Shown: piece by piece, positions 1-6,276 of the stretch
How positions within the stretch are numbered: the first letter of the stretch is position 1
Layout of the letters: each line of letters starts with the position of its first letter
DNA from: Eubacteriales bacterium
Lineage (GTDB): Bacteria > Bacillota > Clostridia > Acetivibrionales > STF1-152
Assembly (NCBI GenBank): GCA_028703215.1
Contig: JAQVNH010000026.1
Span: 1 to 9,570, forward strand
Length of the DNA: 9,570 bases
Direction of reading: 5' to 3'
Made by a program: the position numbers and the translations under genes
Notes under the pieces: generated by a model
Databases searched by the model: none
The model's input: the letters and a program-made list of their open reading frames with translations, nothing else
Told to the model about the DNA's origin: nothing

Positions 1-233
1 CCATGCCCCGCAAAATCATCCGCTTCTGTTTCATCTCCGGCGACCACAAGCATCTTTTTTGATTCGCCTCTCACGATAAAAATTACGCAGTTTCCCAGCT
101 CATGAACAGAACCGGGATATATCCCCCGATTTTTGTCCGACCGCGCTATTTTCCCGAGCTTGACAGAATCAATTTTTGTATCTTTCCCCTTAATTTCAGT
201 TATCAACTCAGCAATTTTCTTATAATCATCCAT
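1..233 (-). CDS. Unrecognised protein, N-terminal part only (cut by left edge)
   Basis: An open frame of 77 complete codons runs from the ATG at 233 off the left edge. The start is well supported: GAGGAG lies 7 to 8 bases before it, inside the 29-base gap after the malic enzyme stop, so the two genes are probably co-transcribed. The visible part is charged and soluble, with no signal peptide or membrane span. It has an amphipathic N-terminal helix (about residues 2-15), a basic stretch (24-36), then two hydrophobic strands (about 49-54 and 61-65) joined by a GESKK turn and followed by an acidic segment, GDETEADDF. I do not recognise the family. The pattern LGN, strand, GE-KK, strand loosely recalls the N-terminus of M20/M42-type peptidases, but the metal-binding His-x-Asp expected after the second strand is absent, so I do not assign it. 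The C-terminal part would decide. Confidence 0.75.
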   Translation of the reverse strand, partial: MDDYKKIAELITEIKGKDTKIDSVKLGKIARSDKNRGIYPGSVHELGNCVIFIVRGESKKMLVVAGDETEADDFAGH

Positions 234-262
234 GTCTTGTCTCCTCAGAATTTCATTTACGG

Positions 263-1435
263 TCAAATCCTTGCAACGCCTGATTTAACGGCCGCTTCAG
301 CTACTTTTTCCGCAACTTTTTTTGCTACTCTCTTATCAAACGGAGCTGGTATGATATAATCGGCATTCAACTCATCGTCACTCACCAGCGAAGCGATCGC
401 CTCAGCGGCGGCGATTTTCATCTCATCATTGATTTCGCTTGCCCTTACATCGAAGGCTCCTCTGAATATTCCCGGGAAAGCGAGGACATTGTTTATCTGG
501 TTCGGGAAATCCGACCTGCCTGTCCCCACTACCTTTGCTCCCGCAGCGATTGCCTCCTCCGGCATTATTTCGGGCACGGGATTAGCCATGACAAATATGA
601 TGGGATCGGCTGCCATGCTCCTGACCATATCCCCGCTAAGCATTCCCGGAGCTGAAACTCCGATGAAAACATCCGCTCCTTTTATAACTTCTCCCAGCGC
701 TCCCTTTTTCATGCTAAGATTTGAGATCTCGGCCATTCTTTCCTTCTCACTGTTTAAGTCGTCTCTGCCTTTATAGATAGCGCCTTTACGATCGCAAAGC
801 ACGACATTTTTCAGCCCCATGCTCATGAGCAGCTTCGTAACAGCTATCCCTGCGGCTCCCGAACCGTTTACCACTACTGAAATATCCTCAATTTTCTTGC
901 CGACTAATTTTAGCGAATTCATCATTGCCGCAAGCGCGACTACCGCGGTGCCATGCTGGTCATCGTGGAAAATCGGGATATCGCATTCCTTTTTAAGTCT
1001 TCTTTCGATCTCGAAGCATCTGGGCGCTGAAATGTCCTCGAGATTGATCCCTCCGAAGCTTCCCGAAATCATCTTAACTGTATTAACGATTTCATCGACG
1101 TTTTTTGACTTAACGCACAAGGGAAACGCATCCACGTCGCCAAAAGTTTTGAACAGAACGCACTTGCCTTCCATCACAGGCATTCCGGCTTCAGGTCCGA
1201 TGTCCCCCAATCCGAGTACCGCTGTCCCGTCTGTAACTACCGCGACAAGATTCCAGCGCCTTGTGAGGGTATAGCTTTTATCGATATCCTTTTGTATTTC
1301 CAAACACGGCTGTGCGACTCCGGGAGTATATGCTATTGACAAATCATTCTTGTCAGCCAATTTAACTCTGCTGACTACTTCAATTTTGCCCTTCCATTCC
1401 TCATGATATTTCATTGCCTCTTCCATATAATTCAT
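263..1435 (-). CDS. Malic enzyme, short bacterial type, probably NAD-dependent
   Basis: This cytosolic enzyme oxidatively decarboxylates malate to pyruvate and CO2 with reduction of NAD(P). At 390 residues it has the normal length of the short bacterial family. The N-terminal domain carries the catalytic tyrosine (Y36 in AYTPGV) and the lysine (K91 in MEGKCVLFK). Metal ligands are expected at E133/D134 (LEDI) and D158/D159 (HDDQHGTA). The NAD-binding domain follows with GSGAAG (191-196). Asp215 at the end of the second strand favours NAD over NADP by the general Rossmann rule. The later motifs MANPVPEI (283-290) and TGRSDFPNQINN (305-316) are also intact. The C-terminal ACT or phosphotransacetylase extensions of some malic enzymes are absent. 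The first ATG is chosen because AAAGGGG lies 7 bases upstream; M4 would be too far from it. Family assignment is firm; cofactor choice is inferred. Confidence 0.96.
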   Translation of the reverse strand: MNYMEEAMKYHEEWKGKIEVVSRVKLADKNDLSIAYTPGVAQPCLEIQKDIDKSYTLTRRWNLVAVVTDGTAVLGLGDIGPEAGMPVMEGKCVLFKTFGDVDAFPLCVKSKNVDEIVNTVKMISGSFGGINLEDISAPRCFEIERRLKKECDIPIFHDDQHGTAVVALAAMMNSLKLVGKKIEDISVVVNGSGAAGIAVTKLLMSMGLKNVVLCDRKGAIYKGRDDLNSEKERMAEISNLSMKKGALGEVIKGADVFIGVSAPGMLSGDMVRSMAADPIIFVMANPVPEIMPEEAIAAGAKVVGTGRSDFPNQINNVLAFPGIFRGAFDVRASEINDEMKIAAAEAIASLVSDDELNADYIIPAPFDKRVAKKVAEKVAEAAVKSGVARI

Positions 1436-1452
1436 TTTTATACCCCTTTCAT

Positions 1453-1472
1453 TATAGATTTATGTAGATTTA
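1453..1472. repeat. Ten-base tandem direct repeat upstream of the malic enzyme
   Basis: On the minus strand TAAATCTACA is followed directly by TAAATCTATA: two copies of a 10-mer with one mismatch. They end 3 bases before the Shine-Dalgarno AAAGGGG (1443-1449) of the malic enzyme, in the 78-base gap behind the membrane protein gene. One helical turn of spacing would put both copies on the same DNA face, as for a regulator site. The gap is AT-rich, so chance is a real alternative. No convincing promoter is seen here. Confidence 0.3.
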
Positions 1473-1513
1473 TTAAAAATTCCAATTCATATTGAAAAAA
1501 CAACAGCTTGGCT

Positions 1514-2284
1514 TTAACTTCCGGCTTCTGAGTTTTTGCTGTAATGAGCGGCGTAATACAAAAGAGACCAGAGCCTGTGTTTCATAAGCGCCGCCACGGC
1601 TCCCACAAAACCGGAAGACACGATTGCCGCGATTCCGCTCCCGAACATGTCTGTGAAAATCGAAACAAGTATGGCTATGCTGTTTATCACTATATTGAAA
1701 ATCAGGAAAATTATAAATATCGCCGGCCTTTTCCCCTTTGTCATTTTCCTGCTGTTCTTTAATGCCGCAACGATGTTGTCTCCTTTGTCTGAGATGTTGC
1801 TGAATGTAAATATGTAAACTAAAAACAACAGCAGCAGCAGAAGCTCGTACAGCAAATAAGCGGCTGAGACAAGAGAACTTCCTACAATATCGTTAAAAAT
1901 AAGATCGTAGTCATCCATAATCGGCGACAAATACTTGATAAATGCGGCTCTCGGAAGCTCGAACAATGAAAATAGAAGCGCAGCCGGTAATATTGAAAAA
2001 AATCTTTTTTTCAAAAAACCAAACACTGATGCAAAAGCGGTCGTTTCGTTTTTAAGATCCCTTACAAATGCGAAAACATAGGCCATAGCGGCAATATTAA
2101 CAAGCGTTGCCGCAATAAATTCTATGCCCAGATGCAACAGCATATCCTCGACAAAGAGCGGGAGAAAAGCGCTTAGCACGCACAAGGGCAAAATAAACAA
2201 AAACAGGGAATTTGCCAGGAAATCCGTTTTTAATTTATAAAATTTTAGAGATTCTGTGACAAAAAACAAAATCCGCTTTGACAT
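1514..2284 (-). CDS. Small polytopic membrane protein of unknown function
   Basis: I do not recognise a characterised family. With the start at 2284 the protein has 256 residues and about six hydrophobic spans (roughly 24-45, 52-75, 96-118, 134-160, 187-210 and 215-235), so it sits in the cytoplasmic membrane. A conserved-looking loop before span 5 reads NIVAALKNSRKMTKGKR. A similar loop, an alpha-helical ALK-SR-MKG element followed by a membrane span, occurs in DUF975-type and related bacterial membrane proteins; this is a resemblance only. The ATG at 2317 would add 11 residues (MYVYFNCGECL), but it has no Shine-Dalgarno site and lies beside a likely transcription start. The ATG at 2284 has GGAG at 8 bases. 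The gene follows the flippase-like gene after 47 bases and precedes the malic enzyme. Its function is unknown; a role linked to the flippase-like neighbour is only a guess from position. Confidence 0.85.
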   Translation of the reverse strand: MSKRILFFVTESLKFYKLKTDFLANSLFLFILPLCVLSAFLPLFVEDMLLHLGIEFIAATLVNIAAMAYVFAFVRDLKNETTAFASVFGFLKKRFFSILPAALLFSLFELPRAAFIKYLSPIMDDYDLIFNDIVGSSLVSAAYLLYELLLLLLFLVYIFTFSNISDKGDNIVAALKNSRKMTKGKRPAIFIIFLIFNIVINSIAILVSIFTDMFGSGIAAIVSSGFVGAVAALMKHRLWSLLYYAAHYSKNSEAGS

Positions 2285-2292
2285 TAAACATT

Positions 2293-2296
2293 CTCC
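2293..2296 (-). promoter_or_regulatory. Shine-Dalgarno site fixing the start of the small membrane protein
   Basis: GGAG within GCGGAGAATG lies 8 bases before the ATG at 2284, while the in-frame ATG at 2317 has only the sequence TATAATA upstream and no purine-rich site. This favours a 256-residue protein over the 267-residue reading. Confidence 0.6.
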
Positions 2297-2318
2297 GCAA
2301 TTGAAATAAACATACATT

Positions 2319-2327
2319 ATTATAGCA
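2319..2327 (-). promoter_or_regulatory. Extended -10 promoter for the small membrane protein
   Basis: The minus strand reads TGCTATAAT, a perfect extended -10 element (TGn plus TATAAT), in the gap after the flippase-like gene. The hexamer 17 bases upstream (CGAAAC) is not a -35 match, which extended -10 promoters tolerate. Transcription would begin near 2312, giving a leader of about 28 bases that holds the GGAG site and ends at the ATG at 2284. A transcript starting there would lack the ATG at 2317. Confidence 0.45.
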
Positions 2328-2331
2328 TAAA

Positions 2332-3360
2332 TCAGGCAGCTGTTTCGCGCTTTCCCGAAGGTTTACGCAAGGCTAGCACTGAAACGGCTCCTCCGACGAT
2401 GATTGTTGAATAATAGGTGATCATCCTCCAAACAAGTATCACCGGAAACAGCAGACTCTTCTCAAAAAACAAACTGAAAAACACATAGCCGGATCCTTCG
2501 ATGATCCCCGCTGAACCAGGTGTTGGCATGATGAGTACTATTATAGTGATCATCGAATGCGCCGCGACCATTGCCAGAAGACTCTCTGTGTGGGGGATGT
2601 CAACACTAAGATATATAAGATACGGGACCGACAAAAACAATATATGACGCAGCGTCTGCAACGCAATTGAAGAAGAAACGACCGTTGCGCTGTTTTTCAA
2701 AAGCTGCGCGCTGTTCGAATAAAGCTCGATTTCCTCAAGCGCTTTTTTTTCATACTTGGCAAATCTTCTTAGTATTTTTATTTTTCGGGGCAAGCTGAAT
2801 ATAAATGAAATAAGCTTCCGCGCGATTTCCATTTTATATATGGCCAGGATATATGTTAAGGAGACTAACGAACTTACCAAAAAACCCAGCAGAAACAAAG
2901 TGAAAAATCCGGGTATCCTGACAGCATAAAATGCTCCTTTTGTTATTACCGAAACCAGAGCTATCAAAAATACAACGATCGAGTGGGACATTGTTTTTGT
3001 GATAATTACCGAGGTCGATACTCCCGGCCCCAGGCCGCTTTTTGACAGGAGATAAATCTGGGCGGGCTGCCCTCCGCTCGAAAACGGTGTTACTCCCAAA
3101 AAAAACGCTCCCACCATAGTATTTACAAGCGCTTCCTTAAAGCTGTGTTTTTTATCGCACACTTTGACAAGCATATGAAGATTCAGGGCGTCAAGCAGCC
3201 AATATGCGGCCATAAATGATAAAGCCACGACCAGCCAGACAAAATCCAGCCCCCGGAAAAAGCCCTCAAGGTTCTCTATTCCGCCCTTAAAAAAGACTTG
3301 TCCTATGAGTACTCCGAGCACCAACAAGACAATTAACAAGTTGAGCCATAATCTTTTCAT
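2332..3360 (-). CDS. Flippase-like integral membrane protein (LPG synthase transmembrane family, UPF0104)
   Basis: This 342-residue polytopic protein matches the membrane domain found in MprF and in stand-alone UPF0104/YbhN-type proteins. The family is linked to lipid or glycolipid handling and flipping; the substrate of this member cannot be told. Family marks are the loop TPFSSGGQPAQIYLL (91-105) and the late motif PTPGSAGIIEG (279-289). About eight spans are visible (near 5-22, 38-58, 78-92, 118-140, 150-174, 230-252, 260-279 and 303-330), with a basic cytosolic segment at 190-215. The synthase (aminoacyl transferase) domain of full MprF is absent, so it should not by itself make lysyl-phosphatidylglycerol. 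The start at 3360 has GGAG 10 bases upstream. It lies 81 bases behind asnS, with palindromes in between, and 47 bases before another membrane protein gene. Family call is firm, function open. Confidence 0.9.
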   Translation of the reverse strand: MKRLWLNLLIVLLVLGVLIGQVFFKGGIENLEGFFRGLDFVWLVVALSFMAAYWLLDALNLHMLVKVCDKKHSFKEALVNTMVGAFFLGVTPFSSGGQPAQIYLLSKSGLGPGVSTSVIITKTMSHSIVVFLIALVSVITKGAFYAVRIPGFFTLFLLGFLVSSLVSLTYILAIYKMEIARKLISFIFSLPRKIKILRRFAKYEKKALEEIELYSNSAQLLKNSATVVSSSIALQTLRHILFLSVPYLIYLSVDIPHTESLLAMVAAHSMITIIVLIMPTPGSAGIIEGSGYVFFSLFFEKSLLFPVILVWRMITYYSTIIVGGAVSVLALRKPSGKRETAA

Positions 3361-3374
3361 TTACATATTGCTCC

Positions 3375-3389
3375 ATGCTTTATAAGCAT
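3375..3389. repeat. Perfect palindrome ATGCTT-TAT-AAGCAT before the flippase-like gene
   Basis: A 6-base inverted repeat with a 3-base centre sits 15 bases before the ATG at 3360, just upstream of the GGAG. In RNA it could form a small hairpin beside the ribosome site; in DNA it could be an operator. No T-run follows it in the minus direction, so it is not an intrinsic terminator. Confidence 0.4.
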
Positions 3390-3394
3390 AATAT

Positions 3395-3423
3395 TTTATC
3401 AAACAACATACCGGGTATAACAA
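3395..3423 (-). promoter_or_regulatory. Weak candidate promoter for the flippase-like gene
   Basis: TTGTTA (3423 to 3418) and GATAAA (3400 to 3395) are 17 bases apart, each matching 4 of 6 consensus positions. Transcription would start near 3388, leaving a leader of roughly 28 bases with the GGAG site. The palindrome at 3408-3418 overlaps the -35 and the spacer, where a repressor would act. An alternative pair, TTGTTT (3406 to 3401) with TATAAA (3384 to 3379), would begin the RNA at the Shine-Dalgarno itself and is less likely. The region is AT-rich, so this is tentative. Confidence 0.28.
3408..3418. repeat. Palindrome ATACC-G-GGTAT inside the candidate promoter
   Basis: A perfect 5-base inverted repeat around one central base lies 23 bases after the asnS stop in the direction of transcription. 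The single-base centre is too tight for an RNA hairpin of full stem, so a protein-binding site is the more sensible reading if it is functional. Its centre is 31 bases, about three helical turns, from that of the palindrome at 3375-3389. Confidence 0.35.
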
Positions 3424-3441
3424 ATTTTTAATATGCCTTGT

Positions 3442-4845
3442 CTAAAAATCAGCTGAACCATAAGTTCTGGGAAAAGGTATGACATCCCTTATATTTTGCA
3501 TCCCGGTCATGTACATAATGGCTCTTTCAAATCCAAGTCCGAATCCGGCATGCTTTGTGCCCCCATACTTTCTGAGGTCCAGATACCACCAGTAATCTTC
3601 CTCTGCGAGATCCATCTCCCTCATTCTTTTAGTAAGGAGATCAAAGCGTTCTTCCCTTTGGCTTCCTCCGATTATCTCCCCTACTCCGGGAACCAGAAGG
3701 TCCGCTGCGGCAACTGTTTTGCCGTCATCATTCATTCTCATGTAAAAGGCCTTTATGTCTTTCGGATAATCTGTTACAAAAACCGGTTTTCTAAATACCG
3801 CCTCGGTAATATATCTTTCGTGCTCTGTTTGAAGATCGTTTCCCCACTTGACAGGATATTCAAAATTCCTGCCGGATTTTTCAAGCAAATTGATGGCCTC
3901 AGTATAAGTTATCCTTTCAAATGCCGAATTTGCAACATTTTCAAGTTTTTCAAACAATGTGGTGTCTATATATTTATTGAAGAAATCCATTTCATCAGGA
4001 GCTTTTTCTCTGACATAGTTTATGATGTACTTTACCATTTCCTCAGCCAGATCCATATCATCATTCAGATCCGCAAACGCAATCTCGGGTTCGATCATCC
4101 AGAACTCCGCAGCATGTCTGGGAGTTCCCGATTTTTCGGCTCTGAAAGTCGGTCCAAAAGTATAGACTTTGCCGAAAGCCATGGCAAAAGCTTCCGCTCC
4201 GAGCTGACCGCTGACTGTGAGGTTTGTTTCCTTGCCGAAAAAATCCTCCGAGTAGTCCGGTTTTCCGGTTTCATCAAGCTTCATGCCTGCGTTTTCGAGA
4301 GTGGAGACCCTGAACATTTCACCGGCACCCTCGCAATCGCTTCCGGTAATGATCGGGGTATTGACGTACACAAAGCCTTTATCGTTGAAAAACTTGTGGA
4401 TAGCATAGGCAAGCAGCGATCTGACTTTGAATACCGCCGAAAATGTGTTTGAACGCGGTCTCAGGTGTGCAATCGTCCTTAAATACTCAAAAGTGTGACG
4501 CTTTTTCTGAAGCGGGTATTCTCTTCCGCATGATCCTATCAGTTCAATTTTATCGGCCTTGATCTCAAAAGGCTGTTTTGCGCCGGGAGTTTCCACTAAG
4601 GAGCCTTTTGCGCAAATTGAAGATCCGACTCCGATAGAGGCAATCTCTCTGAAATTCTCCACATTGGCATCTTCAAAAACGATCTGCAGGTTCTTAAAAT
4701 CCGAACCGTCATTTATTTCAATAAATCCAACCGTTTTTGAATCCCTGATCGTGCGGACCCAGCCGCACACCTCGACCTTGCTTCCAAAGAAGCTCTTCCC
4801 TTCGGAAAACAATTCCTTGAGTCCCGTTCTCTTGTAAACCGCCAT
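3442..4845 (-). CDS. asnS: Asparaginyl-tRNA synthetase
   Basis: This cytosolic class IIb synthetase charges tRNA-Asn with asparagine using ATP. It is complete at 467 residues, the usual bacterial length (about 466). The N-terminal OB-fold that reads the anticodon covers about residues 20-105 (VEVCGWVRTIRDSK, then FIEINDGS). The class II catalytic core follows, with motif 2 at about 228-254 (YTFGPTFRAE, then HAAEFWMIEPE) and motif 3 at about 434-462 (GFGLGFERAIMYMTG, containing the ATP-contacting arginine R441, ending VIPFPR). The ending and the asparagine-specific wording separate it from AspRS and LysRS. The start at 4845 has a G5 Shine-Dalgarno 10 bases upstream. A strong promoter precedes it, so it can be transcribed apart from ackA. 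Its presence implies direct Asn-tRNA formation rather than sole reliance on the amidotransferase route. Confidence 0.98.
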   Translation of the reverse strand: MAVYKRTGLKELFSEGKSFFGSKVEVCGWVRTIRDSKTVGFIEINDGSDFKNLQIVFEDANVENFREIASIGVGSSICAKGSLVETPGAKQPFEIKADKIELIGSCGREYPLQKKRHTFEYLRTIAHLRPRSNTFSAVFKVRSLLAYAIHKFFNDKGFVYVNTPIITGSDCEGAGEMFRVSTLENAGMKLDETGKPDYSEDFFGKETNLTVSGQLGAEAFAMAFGKVYTFGPTFRAEKSGTPRHAAEFWMIEPEIAFADLNDDMDLAEEMVKYIINYVREKAPDEMDFFNKYIDTTLFEKLENVANSAFERITYTEAINLLEKSGRNFEYPVKWGNDLQTEHERYITEAVFRKPVFVTDYPKDIKAFYMRMNDDGKTVAAADLLVPGVGEIIGGSQREERFDLLTKRMREMDLAEEDYWWYLDLRKYGGTKHAGFGLGFERAIMYMTGMQNIRDVIPFPRTYGSADF

Positions 4846-4863
4846 TCTAAAGCAACCCCCAGT

Positions 4864-4873
4864 AACATATGTT
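4864..4873. repeat. Palindrome AACATATGTT in the asnS leader
   Basis: A perfect 10-base palindrome sits 18 bases before the asnS start, just upstream of its G5 Shine-Dalgarno. Together with CATATTC about 12 bases earlier in the transcript it can form an imperfect hairpin around a T5 loop. Significance is uncertain; the leader is AT-rich. Confidence 0.25.
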
Positions 4874-4915
4874 CAAAAAGAATATGCCCTTAAAAAATAA
4901 TTATCGGTTCCGGTT

Positions 4916-4944
4916 ATTATATCATTATTTTATTGTTGTGCCAA
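4916..4944 (-). promoter_or_regulatory. Strong sigma-A type promoter for asnS
   Basis: TTGGCA (4944 to 4939, 5 of 6 matches to TTGACA) is separated by exactly 17 bases from a perfect TATAAT (4921 to 4916). The element starts 10 bases after the ackA stop. Transcription would begin near 4909, giving a leader of about 64 bases before asnS. That is too short for a T-box riboswitch, which often controls aminoacyl-tRNA synthetase genes in Firmicutes, and no T-box sequence is present in the gap. Confidence 0.75.
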
Positions 4945-4953
4945 AAAAGCATC

Positions 4954-6207
4954 CTATTCTTCAAACGGATACTTTTCCGGTACTTTCCGTCCCAGGTGGC
5001 CAAGAAAATAAGCGTCGTAGCCGAGCACTATCTCCTCGTCCGTCGGTATGACCATTATTTTTGTATTTCCGCCTGTTCCTATGACAACTTCTTTTTTTCT
5101 GATGCTGTTTTTTTCTTCATCAACACTTATCCTGAACTGTTTCAGGAATCCCAAAATTTTCTTCCTGACATAGCCTTCGTTTTCCCCCACGCCTGCCGTG
5201 AATATTACCGCATGGGTTTCCGGCATCCCTGCCCAATATGCGCCTATGTAATAAGCTATTTTGTAAGCATAGACAGATAACGCCATGTCTGCAATTTTGT
5301 CTCCCTTAAGCGCGCGCTCCCTGATAGTCTGCATCATATTCGTCCCCGCCAGCGCCTTCAGACCGCTCTCTCTGTTAAGCGAAGACATTACCGTATCATA
5401 TGCCTTTGCCCTGTCGATTCTTTCGCTGCCGGCAATAATATCCGCAACATAAGCAATAAGCGCCGGGTCTATGTCTCCGGACCTTGTGCCCATTGCCACT
5501 CCCTGCAAGGGAGTGAATCCCATGCTCGTATCAACGGATTCCCCGCCTTCGACTTTTGTTATGCTGCATCCGTTTCCGAGATGCGCGGTTATGCAATTGA
5601 TTTTATCGAAAGGCATACCTAAAAATCTTGCAGCCCTTTTGGAAACATACATGTGTGAGGTGCCGTGAAACCCGTACTTTCTAACTCCGTATCCGGAATA
5701 CCATTTCTCGGGTATGGCATATCTGTATGCATAATCCGGAAGAGTCGAATGGAACGCGGTATCAAAAACCGCAACCTGCGGGATCTCCGGAAACAATCCC
5801 ATTGATTCCTCTATCCCGGTCAGATTGGGAGGGTTGTGAAGCGGAGCTATCGGAATAAGCTCGCGGATCGTTTTTATTACATTTTTATCTATCCTGACGC
5901 TTTCCTTGAGCTTTTCTCCTCCGTGAACGACTCGGTGACCCACAGCGCATATGTCGCTCGTATTTATATCATGTCTCTTAAATTCCGAAAAAATCATTGC
6001 GAGCGCTTCGCGATGTGTTTTTATTCCTGCATTATTTTCATGCTTTTCTTCCCTGACAGAAAATTTCATTCGGCTTTTTTCCGGGCTGCCTATCTCCTCG
6101 ACTATCCCCTGCGTATACGGAGATAGTTTTTCCTCTTGAGATATTGCAAAAAGATTAAACTTCAGCGAAGAGCTTCCACTGTTTAAAGCTAAAACAAATT
6201 TACTCAT
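4954..6207 (-). CDS. ackA: Acetate kinase
   Basis: Acetate kinase interconverts acetyl phosphate plus ADP and acetate plus ATP in the cytosol, normally running toward ATP in fermenting cells. From the ATG at 6207 it has 417 residues, slightly above the usual 400. The signature LALNSGSSSLKF is at 6-17. By alignment to the Methanosarcina enzyme the active-site residues are N9, R92 (GHRVVHGG), H124 (APLHNPPN), D149 (VFDTAFH), H181 (KYGFHGTSH), R242 (MGTRSGDIDP) and E391 or E392 (PTDEE); all are present. An upstream in-frame ATG at 6237 would add MQTNGRNAIH, but the Shine-Dalgarno GGGAGG lies inside that extension, so 6207 is the better start. The gene follows gpmI by 69 bases without a visible promoter or terminator. 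Phosphotransacetylase (pta), a common partner, is not in the window. Confidence 0.98.
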   Translation of the reverse strand: MSKFVLALNSGSSSLKFNLFAISQEEKLSPYTQGIVEEIGSPEKSRMKFSVREEKHENNAGIKTHREALAMIFSEFKRHDINTSDICAVGHRVVHGGEKLKESVRIDKNVIKTIRELIPIAPLHNPPNLTGIEESMGLFPEIPQVAVFDTAFHSTLPDYAYRYAIPEKWYSGYGVRKYGFHGTSHMYVSKRAARFLGMPFDKINCITAHLGNGCSITKVEGGESVDTSMGFTPLQGVAMGTRSGDIDPALIAYVADIIAGSERIDRAKAYDTVMSSLNRESGLKALAGTNMMQTIRERALKGDKIADMALSVYAYKIAYYIGAYWAGMPETHAVIFTAGVGENEGYVRKKILGFLKQFRISVDEEKNSIRKKEVVIGTGGNTKIMVIPTDEEIVLGYDAYFLGHLGRKVPEKYPFEE

Positions 6208-6219
6208 ATGAATAGCATT

Positions 6220-6225
6220 CCTCCC
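6220..6225 (-). promoter_or_regulatory. Shine-Dalgarno site fixing the ackA start
   Basis: GGGAGG lies 12 bases before the ATG at 6207. The spacing is on the long side, but the core is strong and it falls within the codons that an earlier start at 6237 would use. The resulting N-terminus, MSKFVLALNSGSSS, matches the family's usual beginning. Confidence 0.6.
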
Positions 6226-6276
6226 GTTCGTCTGCATTAAACGGTCTTGCCGTGCGCGAATTCCGAAACGTGATCT

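Noticed and set aside
819..1274. A 151-codon plus-strand frame inside the malic enzyme
   Set aside because: It is antisense to conserved malic enzyme motifs and has no independent coding evidence.
1451..1456. TATAAT (minus strand) as a -10 box for the malic enzyme
   Set aside because: Transcription would start within the Shine-Dalgarno AAAGGGG, and the hexamer 17 bases upstream (TTTTTA) matches only 3 of 6 -35 positions.
1490..1513. T-run after the small membrane protein stop as an intrinsic terminator
   Set aside because: A T6 run exists, but the preceding sequence forms only a 3-base stem (AGC-CAA-GCT), too weak to call a terminator.
3496..4452. A 318-codon open frame on the plus strand opposite asnS
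   Set aside because: It is antisense to a fully conserved asnS, has no Shine-Dalgarno site before its ATG, and its product is cysteine- and serine-rich with no recognisable domain. It is a codon-usage shadow.
4846..4953. T-box riboswitch upstream of asnS
   Set aside because: The leader is too short and lacks the conserved T-box sequence.
6208..6276. Terminator or promoter between gpmI and ackA
   Set aside because: Only a 4-base stem (ACGG-CAAGA-CCGT) and no matching -35/-10 pair could be found.
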